From: Macrococcus capreoli
GTDB taxonomy: Bacteria > Bacillota > Bacilli > Staphylococcales > Staphylococcaceae
Direction of reading: 5' to 3'
Assembly: GCF_025628935.1 (NCBI RefSeq)
Contig: NZ_JAOTIS010000013.1
Location: 1-64,000 of the forward strand
Length of the DNA stretch: 64,000 nt
Of this stretch, positions 54,937-63,256 are shown piece by piece. Every line of letters starts with the position of its first letter. Position 1 is the stretch's first letter. A program made the translations under genes and the position numbers. The notes beneath the pieces are model-generated. The model did no database searches. It saw only the letters and a program-made list of their open reading frames with translations, and was not told the origin of the DNA.

Positions 54937-55749
54937 ATGAAAATTGGAATCGATGCTGGTGGTACATTAATTAAAATCGCCATCTTAGAAAATGATACAT
55001 TGACATTCAAAAAGCAACCGAGCACTGAAATTGAACAAGTAGCCGAATGGTTAAAAACTGTACCGGACGCTCAAGTTGCATTAACAGGTGGGAAAGCAAC
55101 GTATTTACAAAGTTTAATTCCACAAAATGCGTTTCAATCCATTGAGTTTGATGCTACTTTCCGCGGGATTCAATCATTTTTAACAGAAATGAACCTAGAT
55201 ATTTCAAAATTCATCTTCAGCAATGTTGGAACGGGGACTTCTATTCATTTCGTTAATGAAGGAAAACAAATCCGCGCTGGCGGTACAGGTGCTGGCGGTG
55301 GTATGATGATGGGATTGTCGTACTTACTAACAGGTCTGGATCAATACGAAGATATCGTAAGCTTAGCGAAAGAAGGTAACCGCGATATTATCGACTTAAA
55401 AGTGAAACACATCTATAAAGGCGATAAAACGCCGATACCTGGTGAACTGACTGCTGCGAACTTTGGTAATGTACTCCATAACAAAGACAACGAACACTTT
55501 ACTGATGCCGATAAGATAGCATCAGTACTCGGAGTTGTCGGTGAAACTGTAACAACTGTATCCATTCATGCAGCACGCGAATTTGGTGCAGAATATGTCG
55601 TTTATATCGGTTCAAGTTTCCTGGACAACACATTACTACGTGACATCGTAATGAACTATACAGTATTACGCAACTTCAAACCGTACTTTATCGAGAACGG
55701 AGAATATTCAGGGGCAGTCGGTACGTTGAGGTTGATGTCAGAGGCATAA
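54937..55749 (+). CDS. coaW: Type II pantothenate kinase
   Basis: A 270-aa kinase of the staphylococcal (eukaryote-like) PanK-II type: GIDAGGTLIKIAI phosphate loop, SNVGTGTSIHFV, and RAGGTGAGGGMMMGLSYLLTG. The enzyme starts CoA synthesis and is generally not feedback-inhibited by CoA. Plus-strand gene between the GNAT gene and the S-box operon. Confidence 0.95.
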   Translation: MKIGIDAGGTLIKIAILENDTLTFKKQPSTEIEQVAEWLKTVPDAQVALTGGKATYLQSLIPQNAFQSIEFDATFRGIQSFLTEMNLDISKFIFSNVGTGTSIHFVNEGKQIRAGGTGAGGGMMMGLSYLLTGLDQYEDIVSLAKEGNRDIIDLKVKHIYKGDKTPIPGELTAANFGNVLHNKDNEHFTDADKIASVLGVVGETVTTVSIHAAREFGAEYVVYIGSSFLDNTLLRDIVMNYTVLRNFKPYFIENGEYSGAVGTLRLMSEA

Positions 55750-55755
55750 GACAAA

Positions 55756-55868
55756 GCATTTAGACACCAGACTACTGAAGACAAAAACAAAACTCAACCT
55801 AAATCAAAGAGCGATTTAGGTTGAGTTTCTTATTTTGCTTAGGGCTAAACGCAAGTTCGACAGCCTCT
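55756..55868. repeat. Dispersed hairpin element, copy B
   Basis: The inner stem is a perfect 16-bp AAACTCAACCTAAATC/GATTTAGGTTGAGTTT (55790-55805/55813-55828) around loop AAAGAGC. The outer pairing is GCATTTAG (55756-55763) with CTAAACGC (55845-55852). Loop and 3' blocks match copy A at 28319-28429. It sits between convergent coaW and the S-box operon and may serve as terminator for both. Confidence 0.7.
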
Positions 55869-55874
55869 CCTGTT

Positions 55875-55982
55875 TTATTTCTTACCAATAAACTTCACCA
55901 AACTATACAAGAACGGGATTAACGTTGCACTAATTACCGTTAACGCAACTGCAATGCCTGTGCCATTACTTTTCTTTGACAT
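55875..55982 (-). CDS. Small single-span membrane peptide (35 aa) in the S-box operon
   Basis: Begins MSKKSNGTGIAVALTVISA and ends YSLVKFIGKK: one hydrophobic helix with lysines at both ends. It starts one base after the ATP-grasp stop, with GGAAG inside that gene's end as ribosome site. I do not recognise it. The tight coupling supports a real gene. Confidence 0.6.
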   Translation of the reverse strand: MSKKSNGTGIAVALTVISATLIPFLYSLVKFIGKK

Positions 55983-55983
55983 A

Positions 55984-57159
55984 CTATAATATCTTCCTTT
56001 CAAAGTCCTTCATTCGCTCATTAACGATGTGCTCTTCACCATGCCAAATACATACGAAACGTGACGGGAAGCCATTCTTTTCTTTATAATCTCCATTATA
56101 ATAAGCTAACGGGAATAAATAACCTGCTTTCACTTCTTCCAGTATTGCGTTATAAAACGCTTCGTTATCCCCTTTGCTATAATACGCTAAAAATTTCTTA
56201 TACCCGCCATTCAACACACTATCCAGTAAAAGTAATGAACTAGAGCCATTTTGCCTAAAGTTTAAATCAATCGCATAGATCACGCCTTCTTTATCCACAA
56301 GCAAATCAAAGCCAGCAATACCAACATATCCAGCCTCAACACCGTTTCGCATAATTTCCAGTCCAGCATCAATCACATCTTGCGGAATATCGTGATCAAT
56401 AATATTGCCGCGGTATTTGCCGTATTTTTCTGTGATTTGATGACTACAACCGATAAACTGAGGTGTTCCATCTTTCGTGCACGCATATTGCACACAATAG
56501 TTCTTCTCCGGTGCTACAAACTGCTCGATAATCATTTGACTTGTCCCTTCAGCTTGACGTACACGTTCAATCGCTTTCGCTACATCTTCTTCCGTGTAAC
56601 AAATCATAACACCGTACCCTCCGGCTGTTGGATGTTCATCGCCAGGTTTAATAACAAATGGTAACGTCCACTCTTTTACTACTGCCTCAAAATTATCAAT
56701 CGAAACAACATCACGTTTCGGCAAATATTTACCTTTCGTCCATTGATCTAATATCGATTTATTATTTAATGCGAGAAATTTATCACGTGGTACAACATAT
56801 TGATTGCCGGGCACTAACGACTCCTCGTGCGCATACTGAAAAAATAGCTTCTCGCCATTATCCACTGCCTCACGTAATATGCGTTCATAATCTTCACGCG
56901 TGTCATATGTTCTGTATCCTTCAGGCATCTCAAAACCTACTGCATGAAACAGCGTTTCAGTCTTATCCGTCACAGTCGCTTCATGAACGACAACTGGCAT
57001 TTGAGCAATCAGCAATTCTCTCGCACTCAGCATATTTGACTGATGCTCCTCTGGTTGCAGCCACGGGTTATATGTATAAGATGGTCTTGATGAATACAGT
57101 ACGTTGTCCCCGTATAAATCTTTCATTACAAGTGGTAATTTATTTAATTGTTTCGCCAT
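55984..57159 (-). CDS. ATP-grasp domain ligase, S-box regulated
   Basis: A 391-aa protein with an ATP-grasp core: FVIKPGDEHPTAGGYGVMICYTEEDV (ATP lysine and glycine loop), MIIEQFV, and GFDLLVDKEGVIYAIDLNFRQNGSS (metal-binding Asp, Asn). ATP-grasp enzymes join a carboxylate to an amine or thiol through an acyl phosphate. The substrate is unknown. Its start lies inside the upstream M20 gene (20-bp overlap) with AAAGGAG upstream, so the two are made together. Confidence 0.85.
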   Translation of the reverse strand: MAKQLNKLPLVMKDLYGDNVLYSSRPSYTYNPWLQPEEHQSNMLSARELLIAQMPVVVHEATVTDKTETLFHAVGFEMPEGYRTYDTREDYERILREAVDNGEKLFFQYAHEESLVPGNQYVVPRDKFLALNNKSILDQWTKGKYLPKRDVVSIDNFEAVVKEWTLPFVIKPGDEHPTAGGYGVMICYTEEDVAKAIERVRQAEGTSQMIIEQFVAPEKNYCVQYACTKDGTPQFIGCSHQITEKYGKYRGNIIDHDIPQDVIDAGLEIMRNGVEAGYVGIAGFDLLVDKEGVIYAIDLNFRQNGSSSLLLLDSVLNGGYKKFLAYYSKGDNEAFYNAILEEVKAGYLFPLAYYNGDYKEKNGFPSRFVCIWHGEEHIVNERMKDFERKIL

Positions 57160-58333
57160 AAATGTTCTCCTTTAATGATTCGTGTAAGTATTTAATACGC
57201 GCAAGTTCTTCTGGGCGCTGAATCAACTCAATTGCCATCGTCGCCATAATCTTCGCACCTTGTAATAACGCATGGTCGCCGTGTGCACTTTTCGCTGCTT
57301 CACGGAAAGCATCCGTATGTCCAACTAAGCTTGAAGGTCCCATCTTAATATGCGGATGAATCGTAGGGATGATGTGACTCACATTCCCTGTATCCGTTGA
57401 TCCGAAACCAAAATCATCGTGTAATATCGGTTCATTATGCAGATTTGCATGTTTTTCAAACAAATCATCTAAATACGTATTTCTCACAAATTCATTCACA
57501 CCATTTTGAATATGATTTAATTTGTATTCAGCACCCGCAGTTAATGCTGCTCCTTGTGCAACACGGTCAACTTTAGCTGTAAGGACATCTAAGTCTTTAC
57601 GACTGATTGCACGCGTATAGAATCTGGCTTTCGTATAGTCTGGTATAATATTTGCCGATTTCCCACCATCTAAAATAACGCCATGTACTTTATCTGTCTT
57701 CTTGATATGCTGTCGTAGCTGACCGATGCCATTAAAGAAACTAATCATCGCATCTAGTGCGTTAATCCCATTATGTGCATTTTCAGAAGCATGTGCTGTC
57801 TTGCCAAAGAACTCCACTTCAAAAACATCCACTGCAAGCGTCGGAACGGTTCTAAACGATTCATGACCCGGATGAATCATGAGCGCGACATCACAATCAT
57901 TAAATAATCCTGCTTTCACATACGACGCTTTCGCGCTACCATTGACGCCACCTTCCTCGGCCGGCGTTCCAAACACCTGGATGACACCACCAATGTCATC
58001 GATAACTTCTTTTAATGCAATTGCAGACAACACGCTACTCGTCCCGATAATATTATGGCCACACGCATGGCCAAGCCCTGGCAGCGCATCATATTCAGCT
58101 AAATAAGCAATCGTCGGACCTGCCTGCTCACTTTCATACGTCGCAATGAACCCTGTTTCATGCCCTGCAATATCACGCTCTATACTAAATCCTGCATCTT
58201 TTAATGTTTTACATAATAAACTTGATGCAAAATATTCTTCATTCCCCAATTCTGGTCGTGCATGTATTTCATGACTAATACGAATAAATTGTGCCCTATG
58301 TTGATCAATAAACTGAATCACTTTCTCTTCCAT
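57140..58333 (-). CDS. M20-family amidohydrolase/peptidase, S-box regulated
   Basis: A 397-aa metallohydrolase of the M20D / aminobenzoyl-glutamate-hydrolase-like group. LAEYDALPGLGHACGHNIIGTS holds metal ligands, GTPAEEGGVNGSAK the catalytic glutamate, and DFGFGSTDTGNVSHIIPTIHPHIKMG the distal ligand. It probably cleaves an N-acyl or dipeptide amide bond. AAAGGAG precedes ATG at 58333. A SAM riboswitch with terminator lies directly upstream, tying it to methionine or cysteine metabolism. Confidence 0.87.
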   Translation of the reverse strand: MEEKVIQFIDQHRAQFIRISHEIHARPELGNEEYFASSLLCKTLKDAGFSIERDIAGHETGFIATYESEQAGPTIAYLAEYDALPGLGHACGHNIIGTSSVLSAIALKEVIDDIGGVIQVFGTPAEEGGVNGSAKASYVKAGLFNDCDVALMIHPGHESFRTVPTLAVDVFEVEFFGKTAHASENAHNGINALDAMISFFNGIGQLRQHIKKTDKVHGVILDGGKSANIIPDYTKARFYTRAISRKDLDVLTAKVDRVAQGAALTAGAEYKLNHIQNGVNEFVRNTYLDDLFEKHANLHNEPILHDDFGFGSTDTGNVSHIIPTIHPHIKMGPSSLVGHTDAFREAAKSAHGDHALLQGAKIMATMAIELIQRPEELARIKYLHESLKENIYGETIK

Positions 58334-58358
58334 GTCGTCCACTCCTTTATTAACGAAA

Positions 58359-58386
58359 AAAGACATTCCCAGATAGGAATGTCTTC
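58359..58386 (-). terminator. SAM riboswitch terminator
   Basis: AAGACATTCC/GGAATGTCTT stem followed by TTTTC on the minus strand, between aptamer and M20 ribosome site. Confidence 0.9.
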
Positions 58387-58390
58387 ACGT

Positions 58391-58486
58391 TCTTATCTGT
58401 CAGCTGTTGCTGTAGGAATTAGCACCTTACGAAAATCGCAGGTTGCTGGATGTCATCGGGCCTCTCCCTCAATCCGTCTTGATAAT
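58391..58486 (-). promoter_or_regulatory. SAM-I riboswitch (S-box)
   Basis: Minus strand in order: TTATCAAGA, GAGGGAGAGGCCC, GATGACATCCAGCAACC, AAGGTGCTAATTCC and GATAAGA. These are the conserved S-box blocks with P1 closing TTATC/GATAA. SAM binding is expected to stop transcription of the M20, ATP-grasp and 35-aa genes. Confidence 0.96.
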
Positions 58487-58505
58487 AGTATTGAATTTAA
58501 TACTA

Positions 58506-58534
58506 ACTATATAGTTTTCTATATATTCTGTCAA
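58506..58534 (-). promoter_or_regulatory. Promoter of the S-box operon
   Basis: Minus strand: consensus TTGACA (58529-58534), 17-bp spacer, TATAGT (58506-58511), about 15 bp before the aptamer. Confidence 0.85.
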
Positions 58535-58543
58535 ATATACTTT

Positions 58544-60181
58544 TTATTTCGCAGGTAAAGTAATTAAAAACTTCGTCCCGGCTTCCGAACTGACGACGTC
58601 AATCGTCCCGTCATGCAATTCTACAATTTCTTTCGCCACCGAGAGTCCTAGACCACTACCATTATGGTGTTCGTTCGTCTTCTTGCCACGATAGAACTGT
58701 TCGAAGATATGTTCTAAATCTTCTTGTGGAATCCCTTGACCGTTATCTGCTATTTCAATGACTGCATTATGCCCATTCATATAAGTATTAATCCACACTT
58801 CTACATTTAAATTATGCGTGAAGCTGTTCGATACGATATTCGTTAACACACGGTCCATACGCGACGCATCAATATGAATCGTCGCATTTTCCTGATGCAC
58901 ATAGCTTAAACCTTTATTGCCATATTGCGCAACGAACGATTCAATATATGATTTCAAGCATGTTTCTTCCGTATGAAATTGAATACCGTCACTCTTTAAT
59001 TGATATACCATATTTAAATCTTTCAGCAATTGGTCGATGTATAATGCTTTATCTTCAATGATCGCCATAAATTTCTTTTTCTCTGCTGCTTCCAGCGGCA
59101 TACCACTGTTTAACAACTTTGCATAGCCATATATTGAACTAAGCGGTGTCTTTAAATCATGTGTTATGCCACGCACCCAGTTTTCACGTTGAACATTCAT
59201 CTTACTTTGATAGTCTTTATCATCCGCAAGTTTCCCCGTCAACTTCGCTATCGCATCGTCAATCGAGCTATACATGCGATATTTACGACGCAAACGACCG
59301 TTCTTATATACTTTATCATTGTTAAGTACGGCATAATCACCTTTGGCGAGATGCTCCACCCATCTTGAGTAATGTCTTAATGGTTGTGCCAGACGATTTC
59401 CAATTAAAAATGATAATAACAATATTGCAGCGAGCACAAATAAATTCAACCAACCATACCATATTAAGAAGTTTTTAACGACACTCATAAAATCTTTATC
59501 GTATAAATAACTGTTTTCAGCAAAGATTGCTTTCGTATCTTCAGGTTGGTTATTTTTTTGAATTACGTAATAATTTTTACCATCTTTATAAAATGTAACG
59601 AAGAAATACTGCTGGAAATTGTCGTGATTTTTATGTTCAAAGATCGCGTTATTCACTACATCTTCATCAAACTCCCCGGATAGCTTCTTCAAGTTCGTCT
59701 TATCAGCAACAAATAGCGATAAGTGATGTTGATTCAAATAGTCCTGCGCATGACTCTCGTCGTGCTCCAGTTGGCGACGCGCTTCATTTAACACACTGTT
59801 CTGTATATAAATGACTTGCTTGCCGTCAGCCAATGCCCACGTCGAAAATTCGTCAGAGCGATACGTATTAAGCGGTTTAAGTTGAAACTGTTTATCCGAA
59901 TTATAAATGACTTGATGTGCTTTATTCATGACGATAAGTACACCGTCTGTTTGCTTGACGAAATTAATGAGTTTATTTGCTGGTTTAACTTTATCACCAT
60001 TGACCTGCATATATTCACTCATCGTAATCGAATCGACACTTTGTAAATCCTGTTCAAAGAAATCCAGTTCCGTCGTAAATAAAAAGTAAACAAAAAACGC
60101 ACATATCATGAACGTAATCGAAAAATAAAACAATAAAAAATAACGGATGAAACGCATCATAAATTTATTGCTGATATTCAT
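58544..60181 (-). CDS. Sensor histidine kinase with large extracellular domain
   Basis: A 545-aa kinase. Transmembrane helices lie at about 13-37 and 240-262, enclosing a roughly 200-residue extracellular sensor. A HAMP-like segment follows, then the H box RGITHDLKTPLSS with His341, the N box IVSNSFTHN, DNGQGIP and GSGLGLSVAKEIV. Overlap of 4 bp with the regulator gene upstream. I cannot match it to a named staphylococcal system. Confidence 0.9.
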   Translation of the reverse strand: MNISNKFMMRFIRYFLLFYFSITFMICAFFVYFLFTTELDFFEQDLQSVDSITMSEYMQVNGDKVKPANKLINFVKQTDGVLIVMNKAHQVIYNSDKQFQLKPLNTYRSDEFSTWALADGKQVIYIQNSVLNEARRQLEHDESHAQDYLNQHHLSLFVADKTNLKKLSGEFDEDVVNNAIFEHKNHDNFQQYFFVTFYKDGKNYYVIQKNNQPEDTKAIFAENSYLYDKDFMSVVKNFLIWYGWLNLFVLAAILLLSFLIGNRLAQPLRHYSRWVEHLAKGDYAVLNNDKVYKNGRLRRKYRMYSSIDDAIAKLTGKLADDKDYQSKMNVQRENWVRGITHDLKTPLSSIYGYAKLLNSGMPLEAAEKKKFMAIIEDKALYIDQLLKDLNMVYQLKSDGIQFHTEETCLKSYIESFVAQYGNKGLSYVHQENATIHIDASRMDRVLTNIVSNSFTHNLNVEVWINTYMNGHNAVIEIADNGQGIPQEDLEHIFEQFYRGKKTNEHHNGSGLGLSVAKEIVELHDGTIDVVSSEAGTKFLITLPAK

Positions 60182-60852
60182 TGACGTTCACCGGACTTTA
60201 AAATGTAACCGATACGACGCGCTGTCACTAATATTTCAGGGTGGCTCGGATCACGTTCTAACTTTTCTCTTAACTTTCGTATATGCACCATGACAGTATT
60301 ATCGTCTACAAACTGATTCTCCCATACTGCTTCATAAATTTGCTCTTTCGTACAAATTTCATCACGATGTTCGTATAAATATTGCATTAATAAATATTGC
60401 TTCCCTGATAATGTATATGTCTTATTTCCTACGACCAGTTCCGCATTGCGTTCATCAAATGCGTATAAAGTATTCGTCTGACCTTTCGTCTTTAAATACC
60501 TTGCAACGTTTACTTTCACACGTGCAGCGAGTTCCATTGGATTGAATGGTTTCGTAATATAGTCATCTGCCCCATTTTGAAAGCCTTTAATCTTATCGCG
60601 ATCCTGCGTATTCGCTGATACATAAATAATGGGCGCATCTGTCATTTCACGGATAGCCTGACCTAAATCATAGCCTGAGCCATCACCTAAATTAATATCT
60701 AATAAATACGCATCAAACGCTGATGTAATCATTGCCTTACCTTCTGAAAACGTCGCCGCGATTTGTACTCTGTCAAACCCTTCGCGCATCAGTATAAACT
60801 TAATTAATTCTGCAATTTCAAGTTCATCTTCTACAATTAAAATGGATGGCAT
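60178..60852 (-). CDS. OmpR-family response regulator
   Basis: A 224-aa regulator. The receiver has LIVEDE acidic pair, Asp52 in LLDINLGDGSGYD and lysine in YITKPFNP; the winged-helix domain (about 125-220) contains TVMVHIRKLREKLE. Two palindromes (ACAAATRTTTGT) flank its promoter, suggesting autoregulation. Partner kinase is the overlapping downstream gene. Confidence 0.92.
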   Translation of the reverse strand: MPSILIVEDELEIAELIKFILMREGFDRVQIAATFSEGKAMITSAFDAYLLDINLGDGSGYDLGQAIREMTDAPIIYVSANTQDRDKIKGFQNGADDYITKPFNPMELAARVKVNVARYLKTKGQTNTLYAFDERNAELVVGNKTYTLSGKQYLLMQYLYEHRDEICTKEQIYEAVWENQFVDDNTVMVHIRKLREKLERDPSHPEILVTARRIGYILKSGERQ

Positions 60853-60869
60853 ACGATTACTCCTTATTT

Positions 60870-60908
60870 ACAAATGTTTGTATTATAGTAATAATAACAA
60901 ATATTTGT
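60870..60908. promoter_or_regulatory. Paired palindromes before the two-component genes
   Basis: ACAAATGTTTGT (60870-60881) and ACAAATATTTGT (60897-60908) are 27 bp apart centre to centre. A minus-strand TATAAT lies between them. The spacing and repetition point to a regulator bound on either side of the promoter. Confidence 0.6.
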
Positions 60909-60969
60909 ATCATTCGCATAATGAAAAAATAATATCGTATTTTAATGATATATAACTTAGATTTAACAC

Positions 60970-61006
60970 AACACCCATCAAACTATCATTCAATTTGATG
61001 GGTGTT
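60970..61006 (-). terminator. Terminator after the GrpB gene
   Basis: A perfect 13-bp stem AACACCCATCAAA/TTTGATGGGTGTT; the following minus-strand sequence GTGTTAAATC has only a weak T content. Confidence 0.6.
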
Positions 61007-61024
61007 TCAGTATTACTATTCAGC

Positions 61025-61564
61025 TCATATCGAAATTTTCTGTTCATCCAGTCGTGCAACATACCAGTCTACCGCTTTGACGGTCATAACAGTGACGAAT
61101 ATCAATTTAGATTGTTCATACGCCGCAACTTCAAATGGATATAACTTTGCTAATTCACGTTTCACACCGTTATAGCGTTCCATTTCACTCGGATAATAAT
61201 TTAAGTACGCAGTCATCGCACTCATTTCTAATACTTTTTCGTGATGTGCTTCAAAGATATAAAGTTGATGCGTGCGATCACCTGAAACACGCTTTACATA
61301 TTGAAGACTGTTTTTAAATTCAGATGCTACGCGTTCATAGCCTAATTGCATCAAAAGCTGGTGTTGCGCTTCAAAAAGTACAATACTTTTCGTAATCAGC
61401 ATCATATCAATAATCGGTTTCGCGTACATACCTGGTACTGCTGTTGAGCCGATATGCTGAATCGACTGGACATGCTCTTTTAATACAGTTTTTAACTTCC
61501 TGCTTTCATCTAAATACAAGTGCTGCCAAATGCTATCGTACGGTAAAACAACAATCCTCTTCAT
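61025..61564 (-). CDS. GrpB family protein (UPF0157, nucleotidyltransferase-like fold)
   Basis: A 179-aa protein with the family signature IQHIGSTAVPGMYAKPIIDMM and the nucleotidyltransferase-like core. The start at 61564 aligns with the usual VVLPYDSIW beginning; the frame is open to 61627, but that extension looks non-coding. The function of GrpB proteins is unsettled. Divergent from the sulfur operon. Confidence 0.86.
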   Translation of the reverse strand: MKRIVVLPYDSIWQHLYLDESRKLKTVLKEHVQSIQHIGSTAVPGMYAKPIIDMMLITKSIVLFEAQHQLLMQLGYERVASEFKNSLQYVKRVSGDRTHQLYIFEAHHEKVLEMSAMTAYLNYYPSEMERYNGVKRELAKLYPFEVAAYEQSKLIFVTVMTVKAVDWYVARLDEQKISI

Positions 61565-61638
61565 ATCGTCACCAGCTTCCCAAACTAATATAATAGTAAT
61601 ATTATACCCTATTGTGACGTCGTTCACAAACTATTTTA

Positions 61639-61702
61639 TTGTATTATCCACAACCCCGTGTTATTATTAATTCCGAGTTTACCGATATGATTAATTCGAA
61701 CA
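61639..61702 (+). promoter_or_regulatory. Promoter and possible CymR-type operator of the mcc operon
   Basis: TTGTAT (61639-61644), 17-bp spacer, TATTAT (61662-61667). Directly downstream come the direct repeats ATTAATTCCGA (61667-61677) and ATTAATTCGAA (61691-61701), resembling AATTCCGA-containing CymR sites. A repressor covering the start site would fit cysteine control of this operon in relatives. Confidence 0.55.
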
Positions 61703-61733
61703 AATTTGACACTGACATAGGAGCGAATTGTAA

Positions 61734-63254
61734 ATGACTTTACCTTTTATGGATATTTTTAAAGATTGGGCTACTGAATACGATAATTTCGTTTCGGGTC
61801 AGAACCCTGAATATAAAGATGTTTTTATGAATTACGAATTTATGATTGAGCAGGCAGTGAAACATGCTCAAGGCGCTGTTGTAGAATTTGGACCAGGTAC
61901 TGGTAACTTAACACGTTATTTGTTAAACAAAGGATTAAACGTGCGTGCGATTGAACCAAGTGCAGAAATGGCTGAGATAGGTGAACAGAAGACTGGCATT
62001 ACATTTGAACGTGGAGACTTCTTAAGTTTTGACCCTCAGATGACAGATACTTTTATCTCATCATTTGCGTTTCATCATTTAACAGATATCGAGAAAGATA
62101 TTGCTCTAGGTAAATATGCTGAGTTATTAAATGAAGATGGCCGCGTCATTATTTTAGACACCGTATTTAATTCACAGGAAGAAAAAGATGAAATAATCGC
62201 TTATTATAAAGAGCGTGAATTCAACAATTTAGTCGAAGATTTAAATCGTGAGTACTACCCTTTAAAAGAAACGATGGCTGCCATGGCGATCCGTAACGGA
62301 TTTGATTACGAAGCAACACAGCTTAATCGATTTGCGCATTTGCAAATTTTAAAGAAGAAGACTGTAAAGAAGCCATTTGATTTAATCGGCAATACACCGC
62401 TTGTAGAAATTACGGCATTTCCATTAAACGAAGGGAATCGTATCTTCGCAAAATTAGAGAACTATAATTTAGGTGGCTCAGTTAAAGATCGTTTAGGCTT
62501 TAATATTATTACGAAAGCAATGGCACGTGGCGACATAAAGAACGGTTTAGTTGTTGAAGCAACTGCAGGCAATACTGGTATTGGATTAGCACTTGTGTGC
62601 CAGAAATTTGATTTAAAGCTACGCGTATATGTGCCGGAGAAATTTAGTGTAGAAAAGCAAAGCATAATGCGTGCATTAGGTGCTGAAATTATTAATACAC
62701 CAACAGAGAAAGGCATGCTCTTCGCGCGCGAGGAAGCGTTGAAATATGCAAATGAAACAGGCGCATTTTTTACGAATCAATTTGAATCTGCTGATAATCC
62801 ATCGAGTTATGAAGGTCTTGCCAATGAAATTATTGCTGACGTAGGTCGCGTCGATATGATCGTTGCAGGTGCAGGCTCAGGCGGTACATTCACAGGACTC
62901 GCGCACTACTTTAAAGACGCACATAAAGTGATTGTTGAACCTGAAGGCTCTATTCTTGCAGGTGGTGAGTCAGGTAGTCATAGAACAGAAGGAATCGGTG
63001 TTGAAGCATGGCCTACGTTCTTATCGAAAGACTTGATTGACGCGGTTGAAACGATTTCTGATGTGGATGCTTTTACTAAAGTATCAGAACTTGCTAAACT
63101 AGAAGGGCTAATGCAAGGTAGTTCATCTGGTGCAGCACTTCAAGCTGCACTGAATCAACAACAACACTTTACGCATCAGAACATCGTCGTGATCTTTCCA
63201 GATGCAAGCGATCGTTACTTATCAAAAGAAATATTTAATATCGAAGGAGAATAA
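61734..63254 (+). CDS. Fusion of YrrT-type methyltransferase and MccA (O-acetylserine-dependent cystathionine beta-synthase)
   Basis: A 506-aa single frame. Residues 1-205 match YrrT: FKDWATEYDNFVSGQNPEYKDVF, SAM motif VVEFGPGTGNLTRYL, SSFAFHHLTDIEK. Residues 213-506 match MccA/CysK enzymes: DLIGNTPLVEI, PLP lysine Lys251 in NLGGSVKDR, EATAGNTGIG and AGAGSGGTFTG. In B. subtilis yrrT, mtnN, mccA and mccB are separate genes of one operon converting methionine sulfur to cysteine. Here the first and third are joined. AGGAG precedes ATG. Confidence 0.92.
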   Translation: MTLPFMDIFKDWATEYDNFVSGQNPEYKDVFMNYEFMIEQAVKHAQGAVVEFGPGTGNLTRYLLNKGLNVRAIEPSAEMAEIGEQKTGITFERGDFLSFDPQMTDTFISSFAFHHLTDIEKDIALGKYAELLNEDGRVIILDTVFNSQEEKDEIIAYYKEREFNNLVEDLNREYYPLKETMAAMAIRNGFDYEATQLNRFAHLQILKKKTVKKPFDLIGNTPLVEITAFPLNEGNRIFAKLENYNLGGSVKDRLGFNIITKAMARGDIKNGLVVEATAGNTGIGLALVCQKFDLKLRVYVPEKFSVEKQSIMRALGAEIINTPTEKGMLFAREEALKYANETGAFFTNQFESADNPSSYEGLANEIIADVGRVDMIVAGAGSGGTFTGLAHYFKDAHKVIVEPEGSILAGGESGSHRTEGIGVEAWPTFLSKDLIDAVETISDVDAFTKVSELAKLEGLMQGSSSGAALQAALNQQQHFTHQNIVVIFPDASDRYLSKEIFNIEGE

Positions 63255-63256
63255 CA

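Noticed and set aside
61604-61631. Sigma-B promoter before the GrpB gene
   Set aside because: GGGTAT is present, but the only GTTT-type box is 16 bp away and poor beyond the first four bases, so the match is too weak.
61644-61652. Single consensus DnaA box TTATCCACA in the mcc promoter
   Set aside because: One isolated 9-mer is expected by chance in an AT-rich window of this size, unlike the four-box cluster at 41 kb.
61706-61711. TTGACA as the mcc operon -35 box
   Set aside because: A -10 at proper spacing would lie on the start codon, leaving no leader or ribosome site. The TTGTAT/TATTAT pair upstream fits better.
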